Positions 23,915 through 34,671 of a stretch of 64,000 bases of DNA are shown piece by piece. The notes under the pieces are model-generated. The model was not told where the DNA came from. It saw only the letters and a program-made list of their open reading frames with translations, and did no database searches. The first letter of the stretch is position 1, and each line of letters opens with the position of its first letter. The stretch is taken from the NCBI GenBank assembly GCA_020912385.1, contig CP087217.1, positions 1,984,001-2,048,000 of the forward strand, in the 5' to 3' direction. The translations under genes and the position numbers were made by a program. This DNA comes from Neofusicoccum parvum (taxonomy: Eukaryota; Ascomycota; Dothideomycetes; Botryosphaeriales; Botryosphaeriaceae).

Positions 23915-26468
23915 ATGGAGACCCCCACAAAGATGCTGAAGACTTGTGATTCTTGCAAGAACAGAAAAGTCCGCTGCACAAGTAGGTCGCACGACGCGTC
24001 CCGCAGCCCGAAGACTGACGCAACCAGCGGCGGTCGGCTTGTCCTCTTGCGCCAACTGTCTGGTATCAGCCATCAACGCTCGGCCCGAACTGTCCATCGT
24101 TAGCTGACAGAGCTCGCAGCGCCGAGGGATTGACTGCCGTTTCAGCCCTCTTCCAAGACCCAGAAGGTCCGGCCGGAAGCCGATCGGTAGCGCCCACCAT
24201 CCATAGCCAACGACTGCGTAGCCGCTGATCATATGGTGGTCAGATAATGCACAGTCATCTTCAACGCTTGCCAGCCCAGCATCCCCTGTCGTGGAAGGAA
24301 GTGGCACTTCCCACCTTCCAAAATTCGATGGCCTGCAGGAGCTGTACATTGATCGTCTGCTTGCGGACATGCCACAGTCCTGGATGACGGCCCGGAAGCA
24401 GAGGACCTCCCCATTGGTAGGCTGGTGTGCATTATCTTCCGCCTTTCACATGCTGATGTCGCGAGTAGGGGCTTGGAGTGTTCGGCAGCGACTACAGTCT
24501 GACTTTCTTCTCCGAAGCTCGGCTCGCATCGCTATCCGCCCGTTTGGGCCACAACAAAGTAAACCAGATCGTCGACAAGGTGGCCGGCATCATCAGCGAC
24601 CGCATGAAGACTATTGACAGGGTTCCCGCACCGCCAGAAGACCGAACTTCCATGCTCGGTGCCGAAAAGGGATATATTCTTGCCTGTGTGACAGGTATTG
24701 TCTCGCCACAGTGCTGTTTCCGCTGCTGACCCAGCATAGCATACTTCGAGCAAATTCATCCATTTCATCCTTTTCTAAATAGGAAGCAGTTTGAAGCTTT
24801 GGCACTTGGAACCCAAGCAAGCAGTCTTCTAGCCGAAGACAAGACGTGGTCCGCCTTGTTCTACGCGGTTCTGGCGCTGGGGAGTCAGTGTCGTGATGGT
24901 GGGAGTTTCCAACCGGGGAAAAAGCTGGCGTGGAGATTCTTCTCCATAGCTTTGGCCTTGTTTCCAGATTTGCTGATTGCCAAAAGCACTTTGACGACAA
25001 TCCAGGTAAGCGTTGGATGCTATGTTGTCGACGTCTCACGCTGATCGTGGTTTCCTGCCGCTCTTGAGGCCATCACAGCAATGGTATGTACATTATTGCG
25101 CCGCGGTCGTACAAGGGCAGTCTCTGATGTCTACAGGCAATCTACGCATCCAGTGTCTCTTGCATGCAGATAGGAACCGTCCTGATCCTCGAAGGCGCAA
25201 AGAGGGCTCAGGCATTCGGTTACAACAAGGCCACAACCTCTCCAAACGACGCCCGCAGCCGCACTTTCTGGGTTCTGTATTGCCTAGAGAAGATGATAAG
25301 TTTCAATACAGGCAAAAGCTCTGTAGGTCCTGCGTGACCCACGTTGCCGGCCGAGCCACCTGACCGCCTCTAACATGGCATGCAGGTGCTCAACGACTCG
25401 GACATCAGCTGCACAATAGCGCCTCTTCCCGAGCCAGCATTCGGCAATTTTGATTGGCTACTTACTTTTGTCAAACATACGAGGCTCCTTGCTCGATTGC
25501 ATGCGACGCTGTACTCTGTTAGTGCAGCTGGGAGATCGCTTGAATACTACCGCGCCGCCGTGCAGCAGCTCTTGGGTGAGCTGGAGGCGTGGAAAAGCAC
25601 CATACCATCGAATCTGAAGCCGGGTGAAGCGCTCCAACCGCACGCGCTACCGGGATCCCAAATGATCATGATTTACATCATGGTGAACTATCTTTACTAC
25701 AACACCGCCCTGACGCTACATCGCGCGGCTCTGCAGCTGGAGATCGAGGGCCAAGAAACGGGTTGCTTGTCTCCCAAGTCCGGAAACGTGCAGCGAGAAG
25801 CAAGCATGCTAGCTCTGATCAAATCAGCGCGGTCAATACTGGAGCTAACGAGATTCATCGAGGTTGAGCCGCACACCCCGATCTGGTACGTTCGTGAAGT
25901 CCGTCTTGGATGGGATGTCGGAGCTAATGGCCACGCCAGGGTACTGGCGGCCGTGCCTCTGGGAGCTTTGTTCGTGCTCTTCGATCTAGTAATCCACAAT
26001 CCAAACCATGCTGAAACTTCGACAAATCTTGCTGTTCTTGATGTAGGCGGCGGGTACTTCAGTCGGATCGAGTATAAAAGCGACGGCAACCTACCTGGGT
26101 CGCTCGCCGCAGGGTTTGCTCATATTGCTAGAGAATATGTCCAGAACACCCAGAAAAACGCAGGGCTGTCCGACCAACCACGCCGGCAGTCGAGCTCAAG
26201 TGAAATCTCGGCCGACGTAAATACGGCAGGTGTAGAGAGTGTGATGCCCTCCGTGCGTATCCCTCTAATTGTATCTCCACCATTGTCTAATCGAATACGC
26301 ATTTCATAGGGAGCGTCAGACATATCCGGAACGCGGCTCGATTCTGGCGTGTACGAAAATTATTACATGGCCACCGACCTATCAACTGGAACCAATATGA
26401 TGGAAATCTTTGGTGCCTATGATCCTGGAATCGACGCCATGTTTGGCTTCGTGGAGGAAAACTGGTAG
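23915..26468 (+). CDS. Zn2Cys6 transcription factor with fungal-specific TF domain
   Basis: Ten exons give 686 residues: 23915-23981, 24028-24062, 24120-24186, 24244-24416, 24469-24694, 24740-25005, 25069-25083, 25137-25322, 25386-26252, 26310-26468. Splicing of the first three exons assembles a complete zinc cluster: CDSCKNRKVRC, then SSCANC, then LRRGIDC, that is C-x2-C-x6-C-x8-C-x2-C-x6-C. No single exon holds it. Exon 7 is only 15 nt and encodes AITAM, joining TTIQ to AIYASSVSC. The middle region (YFEQIHPFHPFLNRKQFEAL, TFWVLYCLEKMISF, GKSSVLNDSDISC) is the fungal-specific TF domain (PF04082 type). It is divergent from the ABC transporter and is the likely local regulator of the P450/ABC/FMN-oxidase island. 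An alternative start is the ATG at 23933. Confidence 0.85.
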
Positions 26469-26984
26469 AGGAGCTTACACATCGAGCTGGATGGTTGCCT
26501 GTCAGACCAATTTAGTGAGCGTGAAGGGATGTTGCTTAGTAAAAAAAGCTCCTTAACTATCTCACCCAGCAGCCCTGAACCTCGCTATTCCAAACTGCGG
26601 AAGATTTCGCTCGCCCATCCCACACCCTCCCTAATTGTATTAGACCATAACGCTATTCTCCCATCCTCTCGGTCGCTGTGTTGATGTCGAACTGGCAAAA
26701 GTACGACGCCGCACTGTTACCAGTGCGTGCTAATAGGCTTTATATTGTCTGACAGTTGACTATATCTGTAGTTATAAGATCGGTATTTTTTCTCTTATCG
26801 CCGAATGCTGCACTGCACGATGCTAGTGGGGAGGAGCACGCAACAAGCAAACACGGCGATTGGTTAAAACTATCGAGCACGCGATGCGCACGCCATACTT
26901 GAGCACTCATTCATATATATTGTCTGGTATGTATGTGAACTAGTGCTGGAAAATACCGCTACGATTAGTGTTCTGGGTGAAGAG
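26469..26984. other. intergenic with TATA element
   Basis: About 0.5 kb between the regulator and the FMN oxidase. TATATAT at 26914-26920 lies about 65 bp before the ATG at 26985, which favours that start over the in-frame ATG at 26943-26945. No gene is supported. Confidence 0.5.
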
Positions 26985-28263
26985 ATGGCAAACGACAGCG
27001 AGCTAAGGGAACTCGGCGATCCGATTACTGTCGCAGAAGTGAAGGCAGTTGCAGCGCGGAAAATTGAAAAGGCAGCGTGGGATTACTTCGCTTCGGGAGC
27101 AGATGAAGAGAAGACGTTGCGGAGAAATGAGGAAGCCTTCGATCGGTAAGCTGCTGCCTTTTCGGGCACATGTTCCTTACTTACCGACCTCGTGTCTAGC
27201 CTCTTTATACGTCCCCGGGTATTGAGGGATGTAACCAACATCGACACAAGTACAACGTTATTTGGTACTAGATATCCTGTTCCTTTTGGTATTGCACCGA
27301 CAGCGAGGCAGAAGCTGGCCGGAGGCAATGGGGAGATCGACGTGGCCCGCGCGGCCGTGAACTTGGGCTTGAACACGACACTGTCTTCGGGGTCCTCGGT
27401 CAGTTTGGAAGAAGTGGTGCAGGCGAGATCCAATGTGGCGAGGAATCCACCACCACTCTGGGCTCAGCTATACATCACCAAGGATTCGAGCAAAGCCTTG
27501 GACTTGATCAAGCGTGCTGGTTGTGAGCTTCCCCGCGAGTGAGGAAAAGTATCTAGCTGATTTTCTGTCCCGTGTAGCTTCCGGATGTGAAGCTCTGGTT
27601 CTTACCGTCGACACGCCCATTCTCGGCAATAGGGTCAATGAACGCAGAGCGTTGGAGGGACTCCACCCATCGCTGGATACTTCGAAACCAGCAAAACAAA
27701 CGGTCAATCGTCTGCTGCTGGATGCTCGTACAGCTCAGCAAGCAGAGAACCTTCTCGCATCCGCCGAGGCTGGCTCCGTGCTCAGTGCCGCATTGACTTG
27801 GAGCGAGACTCTCCCCTTTCTGCGCTCCAACACGTCTCTCAAAATCATCGTAAAAGGCATCATGACCCCCGAGGATGCACTGCTTGCTATCGAGCACGGT
27901 GTAGATGCTATCATAGTGTCGAACCACGGCGGCCGACAGCTTGACTGTGTCACTTCTACTATCGAGGCGCTGCCAGATATCGTAGAAGCAGTTGCAGGTA
28001 GAATCCCGGTCATTCTCGATGGAGGCATTACGCGTGGTAGCGACATCTTCAAGGCTTTGGGCCTGGGGGCAGACTTTGTACTCGTTGGCCGTGCAGCTCT
28101 ATGGGGTCTCGGTTTCGATGGTCAGCGTGGGGTAGAGAGGGTCTGCAACATACTGGAGAGGGAACTAAATCGAACAATGGCTTTGGCAGGACACACTCAG
28201 ATCAAAGACATTGGAAGGCAGGCTCTCGCGAAGGAAAGTGGTTTTGGAGTGACCCGTTTCTAG
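26985..28263 (+). CDS. FMN-dependent alpha-hydroxy-acid oxidase/dehydrogenase
   Basis: Three exons (26985-27145, 27200-27519, 27578-28263) give 388 residues; a start at 26943 would add 14. The fold is that of glycolate/lactate oxidase (PF01070): AAWDYFASGADEEKTLRRN near the N-terminus, PRVLRDVTNIDTSTTLFG, FGIAPTARQKLAGGNGE, an LSSGSSVSLEE strand, WAQLYITKD, EALVLTVDTPILGNRVNE, KIIVKGIMTPEDA, the active-site loop IIVSNHGGRQLD (catalytic His about 277) and FMN phosphate-binding ILDGGITRGSDIFKALGLGA with VGRAALWGL. There is no cytochrome b5 domain, so it is the short oxidase form. It would oxidise an alpha-hydroxy acid to the keto acid using FMN. Its place beside three P450s suggests tailoring or precursor supply, but a metabolic role unrelated to the island is possible. 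Confidence 0.9.
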
Positions 28264-28480
28264 AACATTCTTCAATCGGCTGGTTCCACAAGTCCAATAT
28301 TTTCTGGAAAGGCAACATGACTCCCTGCATTTACTTGAATCAACGGATATCTTATTCACTCTGGACTTCTGGTCCAGAGCATTAAACTTAGTTACAAATC
28401 GGTATTCTTCCCAATACACACGCCCAACGTCTTTAGAAGTACAACCCCCGCCACGATACCCTTAAGATCGTTCAAGCAGA

Positions 28481-29006
28481 CTAGTCAGCCTCGGCGCCAG
28501 CGGCACCGCACTTCTTCTCGCAGTAATAGGTCATCTAGAACTATGTAAGTACAAAGGGCAGGTTGGGCGTCCCGTGAACAAAAAGACTTACCTCATCGCC
28601 ACCAATGTGCTTGCCAGCAGAGTTGCAGGCCAGACCGTCCTGTAGCAAAGAGTTTAGCCGAAAGCAACCGGCAGAGAAAGTTGGCTACTTACAAAAGTGC
28701 AGTCTGGGCACTGGTCCCACTGCTTATCGCCGGTGTTGCGGTTCTTGTAGAAGTCACATGCGCACTTGGTGGCATCGGGGAGGACCTCGTAGGACGTCTG
28801 CCAGCTGTAGCTGACACTCCAGGGGGTCCCTCCAACAGGTGATGACCTCCTGTTGGAAACACAGGCTGCTGAGTTGTGGAGGTCGGCGTAGGCCCTGAGT
28901 AGCAGAGTTCATGATTAGATGCTGCAGGCTGGCCAGCGAGAGTTGGAGCAGGCGTGACTTACAGGCCGGAGGCCATGAAGAGCAGAGCAACGACAGAGAA
29001 CTGCAT
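28481..29006 (-). CDS. small secreted cysteine-rich protein (8 Cys)
   Basis: Four small exons on the minus strand (29006-28963, 28894-28693, 28639-28592, 28534-28481) with clean GT-AG introns encode 115 residues. The signal peptide is MQFSVVALLFMASGLAYA. The mature part has eight cysteines in a single-Cys, CAC, C-x2-C, C, then C-x3-C arrangement: ACVSN, TKCACDFY, DQCPDCTF, GLACNSAG, YYCEKKCG. The last residues are AAGAEAD. Even number and spacing fit four disulfides. I do not recognise the family. Size, signal peptide and Cys content are those of fungal effector or antimicrobial candidates. The gene is missed by single-exon ORF finding because no exon is longer than about 200 nt. Confidence 0.72.
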
Positions 29007-30264
29007 GGTGGGAAAGTTGTTGAGGGAAGAATTGAGAAGACTGTAGCTGCTGTTGAGGATGGGCTGATCAACGGTAGAGGGGGAACAGCGCGGGTTAAAA
29101 TAGGACGCAGCATGAAGCGGGACTGCTCAGCTCTGTGTCCAGTCTCCTCTCGCTGACCGACATGATCACTCGTCGTGCGGCTCAGCACACGAGAGCCCGA
29201 AGGTCATTGCCTTTCTCGTCGCTAGCATATAGACAGGGTCTGGCGATGCTAAATTGGAGTCACTCGCCCGTGCGCGTTGTGAATAATGGGATGCCTTACA
29301 GACTGATGATTCAGCCTTGGCATGGCTAGAGTCTGTACGTAGGATGTCGTTGGAAAACAGTTTCCCGTGACGTCTCGTATTCATCCACAGATGAGATGAA
29401 CACGACTCTGTGGGACGTGCGAAACGGCGGCGTGAACAGAGTGGCGATACATGACGTCGTGCGGCTCTCGAGAACACTAGCGTCCGCACGCCGGCCGGGC
29501 ACCAACGACCAGCGTTTGGGGATGCTTTGAGCCGCCTGCGAAGGGCGAGAGGCCGTCTCTTGGATCTGGGTCATATGCAGGGGTGCATCTACAAGGACAC
29601 CGGGCACGATCCGGTCTCGCTATTCGTCGGCGGGCGCCAGCGGACGCCCGTTTGGGGCACGCGTGACTTGTGCGGCGATCTTCGCGATTTCCCCGTTTTC
29701 CCCGTATCACGGCACTGCAGGCCCGCCCGCACTGAATATCACCGACACTAGTCCCTGGACTTGTTCTTTTGTGAGGCTCCCACACCGTATTCTTATCCGG
29801 TTTCCTCATCTAGAGGTTCTAGACGAGTTGGACATCATTCTCGACGTAGGGCTACAAGGCTCGGAGCCTCCCGGCTTAGCTTTCCACCGTTCTGCCAGGA
29901 TAGGCGAACAGAACCGGGGGCCAAGGCTGCCGAACACGAGAATACCGCCTAGCTCATCCCACAAGACGTGGAGAGTCAGGCTCCGCAGCACGATGCGTGC
30001 CGCCCAGGAAATTGTGAGGCTGATCATGTTCTCCGTCGCAAGGGACCATGATGTCGACGATGGCACGAACGACGCGCTGATCGGCGCTGGCAGCTGAGAG
30101 CATGTCAGTTGGGCATGCTGGAGGCAGCGGACAGAACACAGGTGAACACGGGTCGCAATGGCGATGGGGTATATAATTCAGCGTGCCACCGCTTGCACTT
30201 CCTCTCTGTCCAGCAAGCACCTCATCCGTTCTCTCACCGGTCAATCTTTCAACCACCATCCACG
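29007..30264. other. intergenic
   Basis: About 1.26 kb between two divergent genes for secreted proteins, containing both promoters. TATATAAT at 30170-30177 is 88 bp before the ATG at 30265. No gene is supported inside. Confidence 0.5.
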
Positions 30265-31109
30265 ATGTCTCGTCTCAGCCTCTCCGTTCTCCTTCTCACC
30301 GCGCTCGTTGGTGCCATTCCTTTTGACAGCAAGCCTGAGTGGACCCCTGGGTACCAGCTCAAGGCGGACGAGCTTATCTTCCCCGTCGACGGCGTCGGCA
30401 AGTCCTCCATCTTCTGCGGTCTCTTGGGCATCCGATTGCTAACTGCGCGGCAGACCGTGTCATCAAGGAGAGCGAGTACCTCTCGGTCCTGAAGGCGCAG
30501 GGCATCTCCCTGGGAGCCCCCGAGCTTGACCCGGACTGGGTTTCCTACAATGCCTCGGAGATCCCTGACTACGACTATGTCGATGTCAACCCGCGTGGCC
30601 TTGAGTCCCGCCAGGCGTCGTGCGACCAGACCTTCTCTCTGGTGACCGACAAGACCGAGACCTTTGTGGACTGGGATGTCCAGATGTCGCCCGTCACCTG
30701 CGCCGTGGGCGACATGGATATCACCGTCTCGTCGGGCTACAGCATCTCCAACACCGTCGGCGGCAGCGCTGGCGTCGACCTGAAGTTTGTCAAGGACAGG
30801 CTGGGCGGCTCGCTTGGCGTCGACTACAGCCGCACGTGGACCACCTCGACCGCGATTCTTCAGAAGGGCACTGTCAAGGACGGCAACTGCGGTGTGATGA
30901 TCACGCAGCCCATCACCACCCGCCGCTCTGGCCGCCTCTTCAAGGGGTGCATCGGCTCGACCACTCAGACCGGAACGTGGTATGCGGACGGCCACAACGA
31001 GAAGAGCTACAACGGAGTCAAGTGGGTTGAGGGCGCCACCTCCATGTGCACTAAGCCGGGCCGCGCCCCGCCGCTGTCTCGCTGCAACGGACAGGGCAAC
31101 TTCGTTTAA
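30265..31109 (+). CDS. secreted beta-rich protein of unknown function
   Basis: Exon 1 (30265-30397) and exon 2 (30454-31109) joined by a 56-nt GC-AG intron (GCAAGT donor, GCTAAC branch, GGCAG acceptor) give 262 residues. GT donors nearby either break the frame or give introns of 35 nt. The signal peptide is MSRLSLSVLLLTALVGA. A pro-like region (residues 18-110) ends near the Lys/Arg-poor NPRGLESRQASC, which may be a processing site. The mature domain is rich in Ser/Thr/Gly beta strands (MDITVSSGYSISNTVGGSAG, GGSLGVDYSRTWTTST) and has six Cys, with a C-terminal MCTKPGRAPPLSRCNGQGNF tail. The layout is that of secreted fungal proteins of unknown role. I cannot name a family. Confidence 0.75.
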
Positions 31110-33318
31110 ATTACCGCAGAGCCTGATGCTTAGCCGGAACCGGGGCGAGTGCTACATACCGACCAGCCGTGGTGGTCAAGTGGAGGGGGATCGAAATTGT
31201 AATTGTAGCTTTTAATTTACTAGCACTCAATGGAGATGCGAATGCCCCAAATTTGCCGGTGACATTTCTCATCCAGGAAAATGTGGCACGGGTAATAACG
31301 ACAGATCGAAACGCTGGCGGTGGCGCTGGGAGGTTGATGTGGTGGGGAGATGCTCACCAGAGCCTGAAGCACGGCCGGACTATGGGCAGGCTTGCGTTGA
31401 CGATGCACGAGTGAAGACTTCGCCCGCTTCCGTTGCTGAAAATGAGTACTTTGATAGCAAAAGTGGCAGCCTGTACTTTGCCAAGTGGGCCAGGAAGCTG
31501 TGTCGGGTTGTTGTCTCGAGAGTGTCCAGATGTCCGTGGGGAGCCAATCGTGGGCGCGTGATTTCTCCAGGATTGGTTACGTCAGCTAATCGCGTGTGCA
31601 ATTTGCCGTTATCTAAGCAAGCAGAAGCACGATGGAGACTGATTGACTTACTAAGAAAGGCAGGATGAGGGGTGTTTGGCAATAGGGGCAAAAAGCGGTC
31701 AAGCCGGGGCCAGTGCCCGCCAACTCCACCTGCTTACCTACACAGCAGCCAGACTTCGGCCAGTGCCCCTCCTCTCCAGCCAGCGCGCACTTCGCATGGA
31801 CTGTGGGTTAATTGCGACGCACTGGCTGCCGCGAGAGCTTGTAATAACGTTGATAATAACTCGTCGCACACGTGATAGGCATGATCAAGCAGCTCGAAGA
31901 CGCGCGATCGGCAGGCTGATTTTCTCGTGGAGAGCCTGACGGCAGTTGACAGCCTGATCTGCTTATCAACAGCGGGAACGGCAGTGGGCAGCCTGATCTG
32001 CTCATCGACAGCGGGAACGGCAGTCGACGGCTTGATTTTCATGGAGAGCCTGATTTTCTGGAGATGGACAGCCTGATGGACGGTTGGACAGCCTGATCTT
32101 CTCAAACCCGGTCCGGGCCGCTCGCGGCCAGATCCGAGAACATCGCGATAGGCTAACCGCTCGACAAGATTTGTGTGGACTCGTTCTCGTTCCCGTCAAT
32201 TGAACTGCGAAACAGGTTCAGGCAGCGACCGGCCCCCGAGACGAAAAGGCTGAAGAATCGAGAGAATAAATTTAGAACGAAGCACGTCGATATGAAGAAG
32301 CTGGTAGCAACTAACACTAACCTTGCTGTCGTACCGTCTCCTCTGAGTCCTCAATAGCATTGGCGCTGAAAGTGCGTTCGAGGACAAACAGTGGCCCGGT
32401 CCACCCAAGGGTGATGGTTCCTCAGTAGGCCGGATCATGACGGTAACCTCCTCTGGATGAAATGGCTGGAATGCACCTCGCGGTGCCTTGCATTACGATG
32501 CGCTTGCAATCCGGCTCAGCAACCCCGCGCCATCATTGTCTCCGCCTCTTTGTGCTTGCCGAATCTTTGGAACAGCCTAGAAAATTCGAAGCAAGAAGTA
32601 GCAATAAAGTGTGATCCAAACGCTTCGTAGCAACCTGTCAGAATTTTGGTTTGCGGGTTTATGCACGCCCCGGATGATCTGCCCATACCCGCTGAGAGCT
32701 GAGACACGGACGGAACGAAGCAATGTCGAAGCACCAAAGCCTCCATTAAGACCCCTGGCAAGATGCTGGTAGACGGGCAGATGCACAGCGGGGTGCTGCA
32801 TGTGTTGCTGACGAGGTTCGAGATTGGAGATGATCTCAGGTCTGACCCCGTCGACACATTTGGAAAGAGGGTGTGGGCACGAAGTAGTTTCTTTGGACAA
32901 CGCACATGTTTTGACTCTCGTATTCATACACCGGCTATTTAACTCACGGCACATATTGTTTTAGGACAGGAACTCAAAGCCAGTCTCACAGACAGGATTA
33001 AAGTTTCTAAACAAGCTTTGCCTGTCTACCTCTCATTGCCGGGCTCTACTCCGGCAGTATCCGCTTCGGCTGCTGGACCAATGAAGGCCTGTGTATTGGC
33101 CAAATCTGGCCAGAATTGATTGCCCGGGAATATGTTACGTGGCGCTGGCTGACTTTGGAGGATACCGCAACGGGACAAAATCCAGCAAAGATCAGCGATG
33201 GGTTCATCAGTCGCGGAGAATAAGCTTCTTCACAAAAGCCACTTTGCCTTTATAACTTCACCAAAGGCCTCTCAATAATCTCCTAACACTGCTACCGAGA
33301 GCTCTGCACGTTCTCAAC
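31110..33318. other. intergenic with minisatellite
   Basis: About 2.2 kb. A minisatellite lies at 31930-32098 (listed separately). Short frames near 32516-32905 on the minus strand faintly resemble a TPR remnant but are not supportable as a gene. The last 100 bp is the promoter of the GPCR gene. Confidence 0.45.
31930..32098. repeat. minisatellite with GASAGCCTGAT core
   Basis: Two 36-bp copies at 31950-31985 and 31989-32024 differ at two positions (39-bp period). The core CAGCCTGAT or close variants recurs six times across 31930-32098, sometimes preceded by GA or GG. It has no coding logic and is best read as a degenerate tandem array. Confidence 0.7.
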
Positions 33319-34671
33319 ATGGGCTGGGACCCAGCAGTAACGATTCCGACGCTAACCGGGAGCCTGCTTTCCTGCGCCGCTTCAACCGCAATCATTATTC
33401 TATGGGCTGTATTTGGTGGTCAGCGAAATGGCCAGCGGCGATCCTTTCGATATGCTCTTATCCTGAACCTCACATTTGCCGGTGCGTCTGTGGACTGCAA
33501 AATTCATACTTGCCAGCATCAGGCTCACTTGAAGCAGAATTCATCAACTCACTAAACAACTCGATATCGGGCATCTACATAATCATCAATCGCAATGACA
33601 TGACGACTGGTCCCGCATGTGATCTGAACGGATGGGTGGGCCAGTTCTCGGTGCAGGTGAGCATTCCGACCTCCACCGGCTGGGCGGTTCATAATGATGA
33701 AACCACAGGCAGTTGACTTCTCCATTCTGGCGATTGCGGTGGTGACATTTCTGACCATCCAGTTTAAGTCGTACATCTTGTATGCGTCGATGGTGAAGAA
33801 GGTTTTGATCTGCATGGCGATCTGGATCGTCCCGCTCATCACAAGTATGTAAACGCGCATCAACTTCGCCGACGACACACCCCCTGCAAAGCTTGCATCA
33901 TAGTCGTTGGACACCACAGCCAGCTCATCCTTTCATTCTCTGCTTCTGACTTGCCTGCTAATCGTCAACTCTGAATCAGGCTGCACGGCTCTCGGTCTTG
34001 ACATATATCAACCCGTGTCCGGCAACTGGTGTTGGATCTCGCCAAAGCCAAGGTACCTACGCTACGCGCTCACTCACGGGTGGCGCTTCGCCATAATCTT
34101 CTTCACCATCTGCATCTACGTCTACGTCTTCGTCTACATGCATAAGCGCCTCCGAATGCGTGACACGTCCGGCCGCTCGTACAGCTTCGACTACGGCGAC
34201 GACGTGAATGGATTCGAGCTGAACTTCCGGCTGCCCAACAACTGCCCGCTCGGTGACCAGAACGCGCAGAACCGCGACAAAGACGGCGATTTCCCCCTTC
34301 CGCTCACAAAAGCGGCGACGGGCAGCACGGTGAACCCAAAGGTTCCGGCCGTGACGAAGAATCCGGTCATCGAGGACGGCGAGGAGACGCTGATTGAGCG
34401 GCCGCCGGTTTCGCCGCCGAGGATGAGGATCAGGCAGACGGCGAGTATCGACCGGGACGTGTGGCGCATGGTGCTGCTGAACCTGTATCCAATCACGTAT
34501 GTGATCTTGTGGCTGCCGGGGATTTCAAATCGGATCGTGGAGGCGACGGGAGGGAAGAGTCGTGCTCTGGAAATCATGCAGAGCTCGACCCAGTATACCG
34601 GGCTCGCGAATGCCTGCGTGTATGGGTTCAGGGAGCACTGGGAAGACATTCGGTTTTGGTGGAGCCAGTGA
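33319..34671 (+). CDS. class V (cAMP-receptor-like) GPCR
   Basis: Four exons (33319-33481, 33538-33656, 33709-33844, 33980-34671) give 369 residues. Seven hydrophobic segments can be placed: TLTGSLLSCAASTAIIILWA, RYALILNLTFAEFINSLNNS, the NGWVGQFSVQAVDFSILAIA stretch, VLICMAIWIVPLITS, GWRFAIIFFTICIYVYVFVY, VWRMVLLNLYPITYVILWLP, and QSSTQYTGLANACVYGF. The FINSLNNSISG segment, the GWVGQFSVQAVDFS loop, a CW Cys before helix 5, a long third intracellular loop (about residues 195-295, Pro/Asp-rich) and a short C-terminal tail fit the fungal cAMP-receptor-like/Git3-related group. Such receptors sense nutrients or lipids through a heterotrimeric G protein. The 135-nt third intron is long and could hide a further exon. 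Confidence 0.8.

Noticed and set aside
32516..32905. Minus-strand frame with a weak TPR-like end (FQRFGKHKEAETM)
   Set aside because: Only one possible TPR helix pair; neighbouring frames do not extend it, so it is too weak to call as gene or pseudogene.
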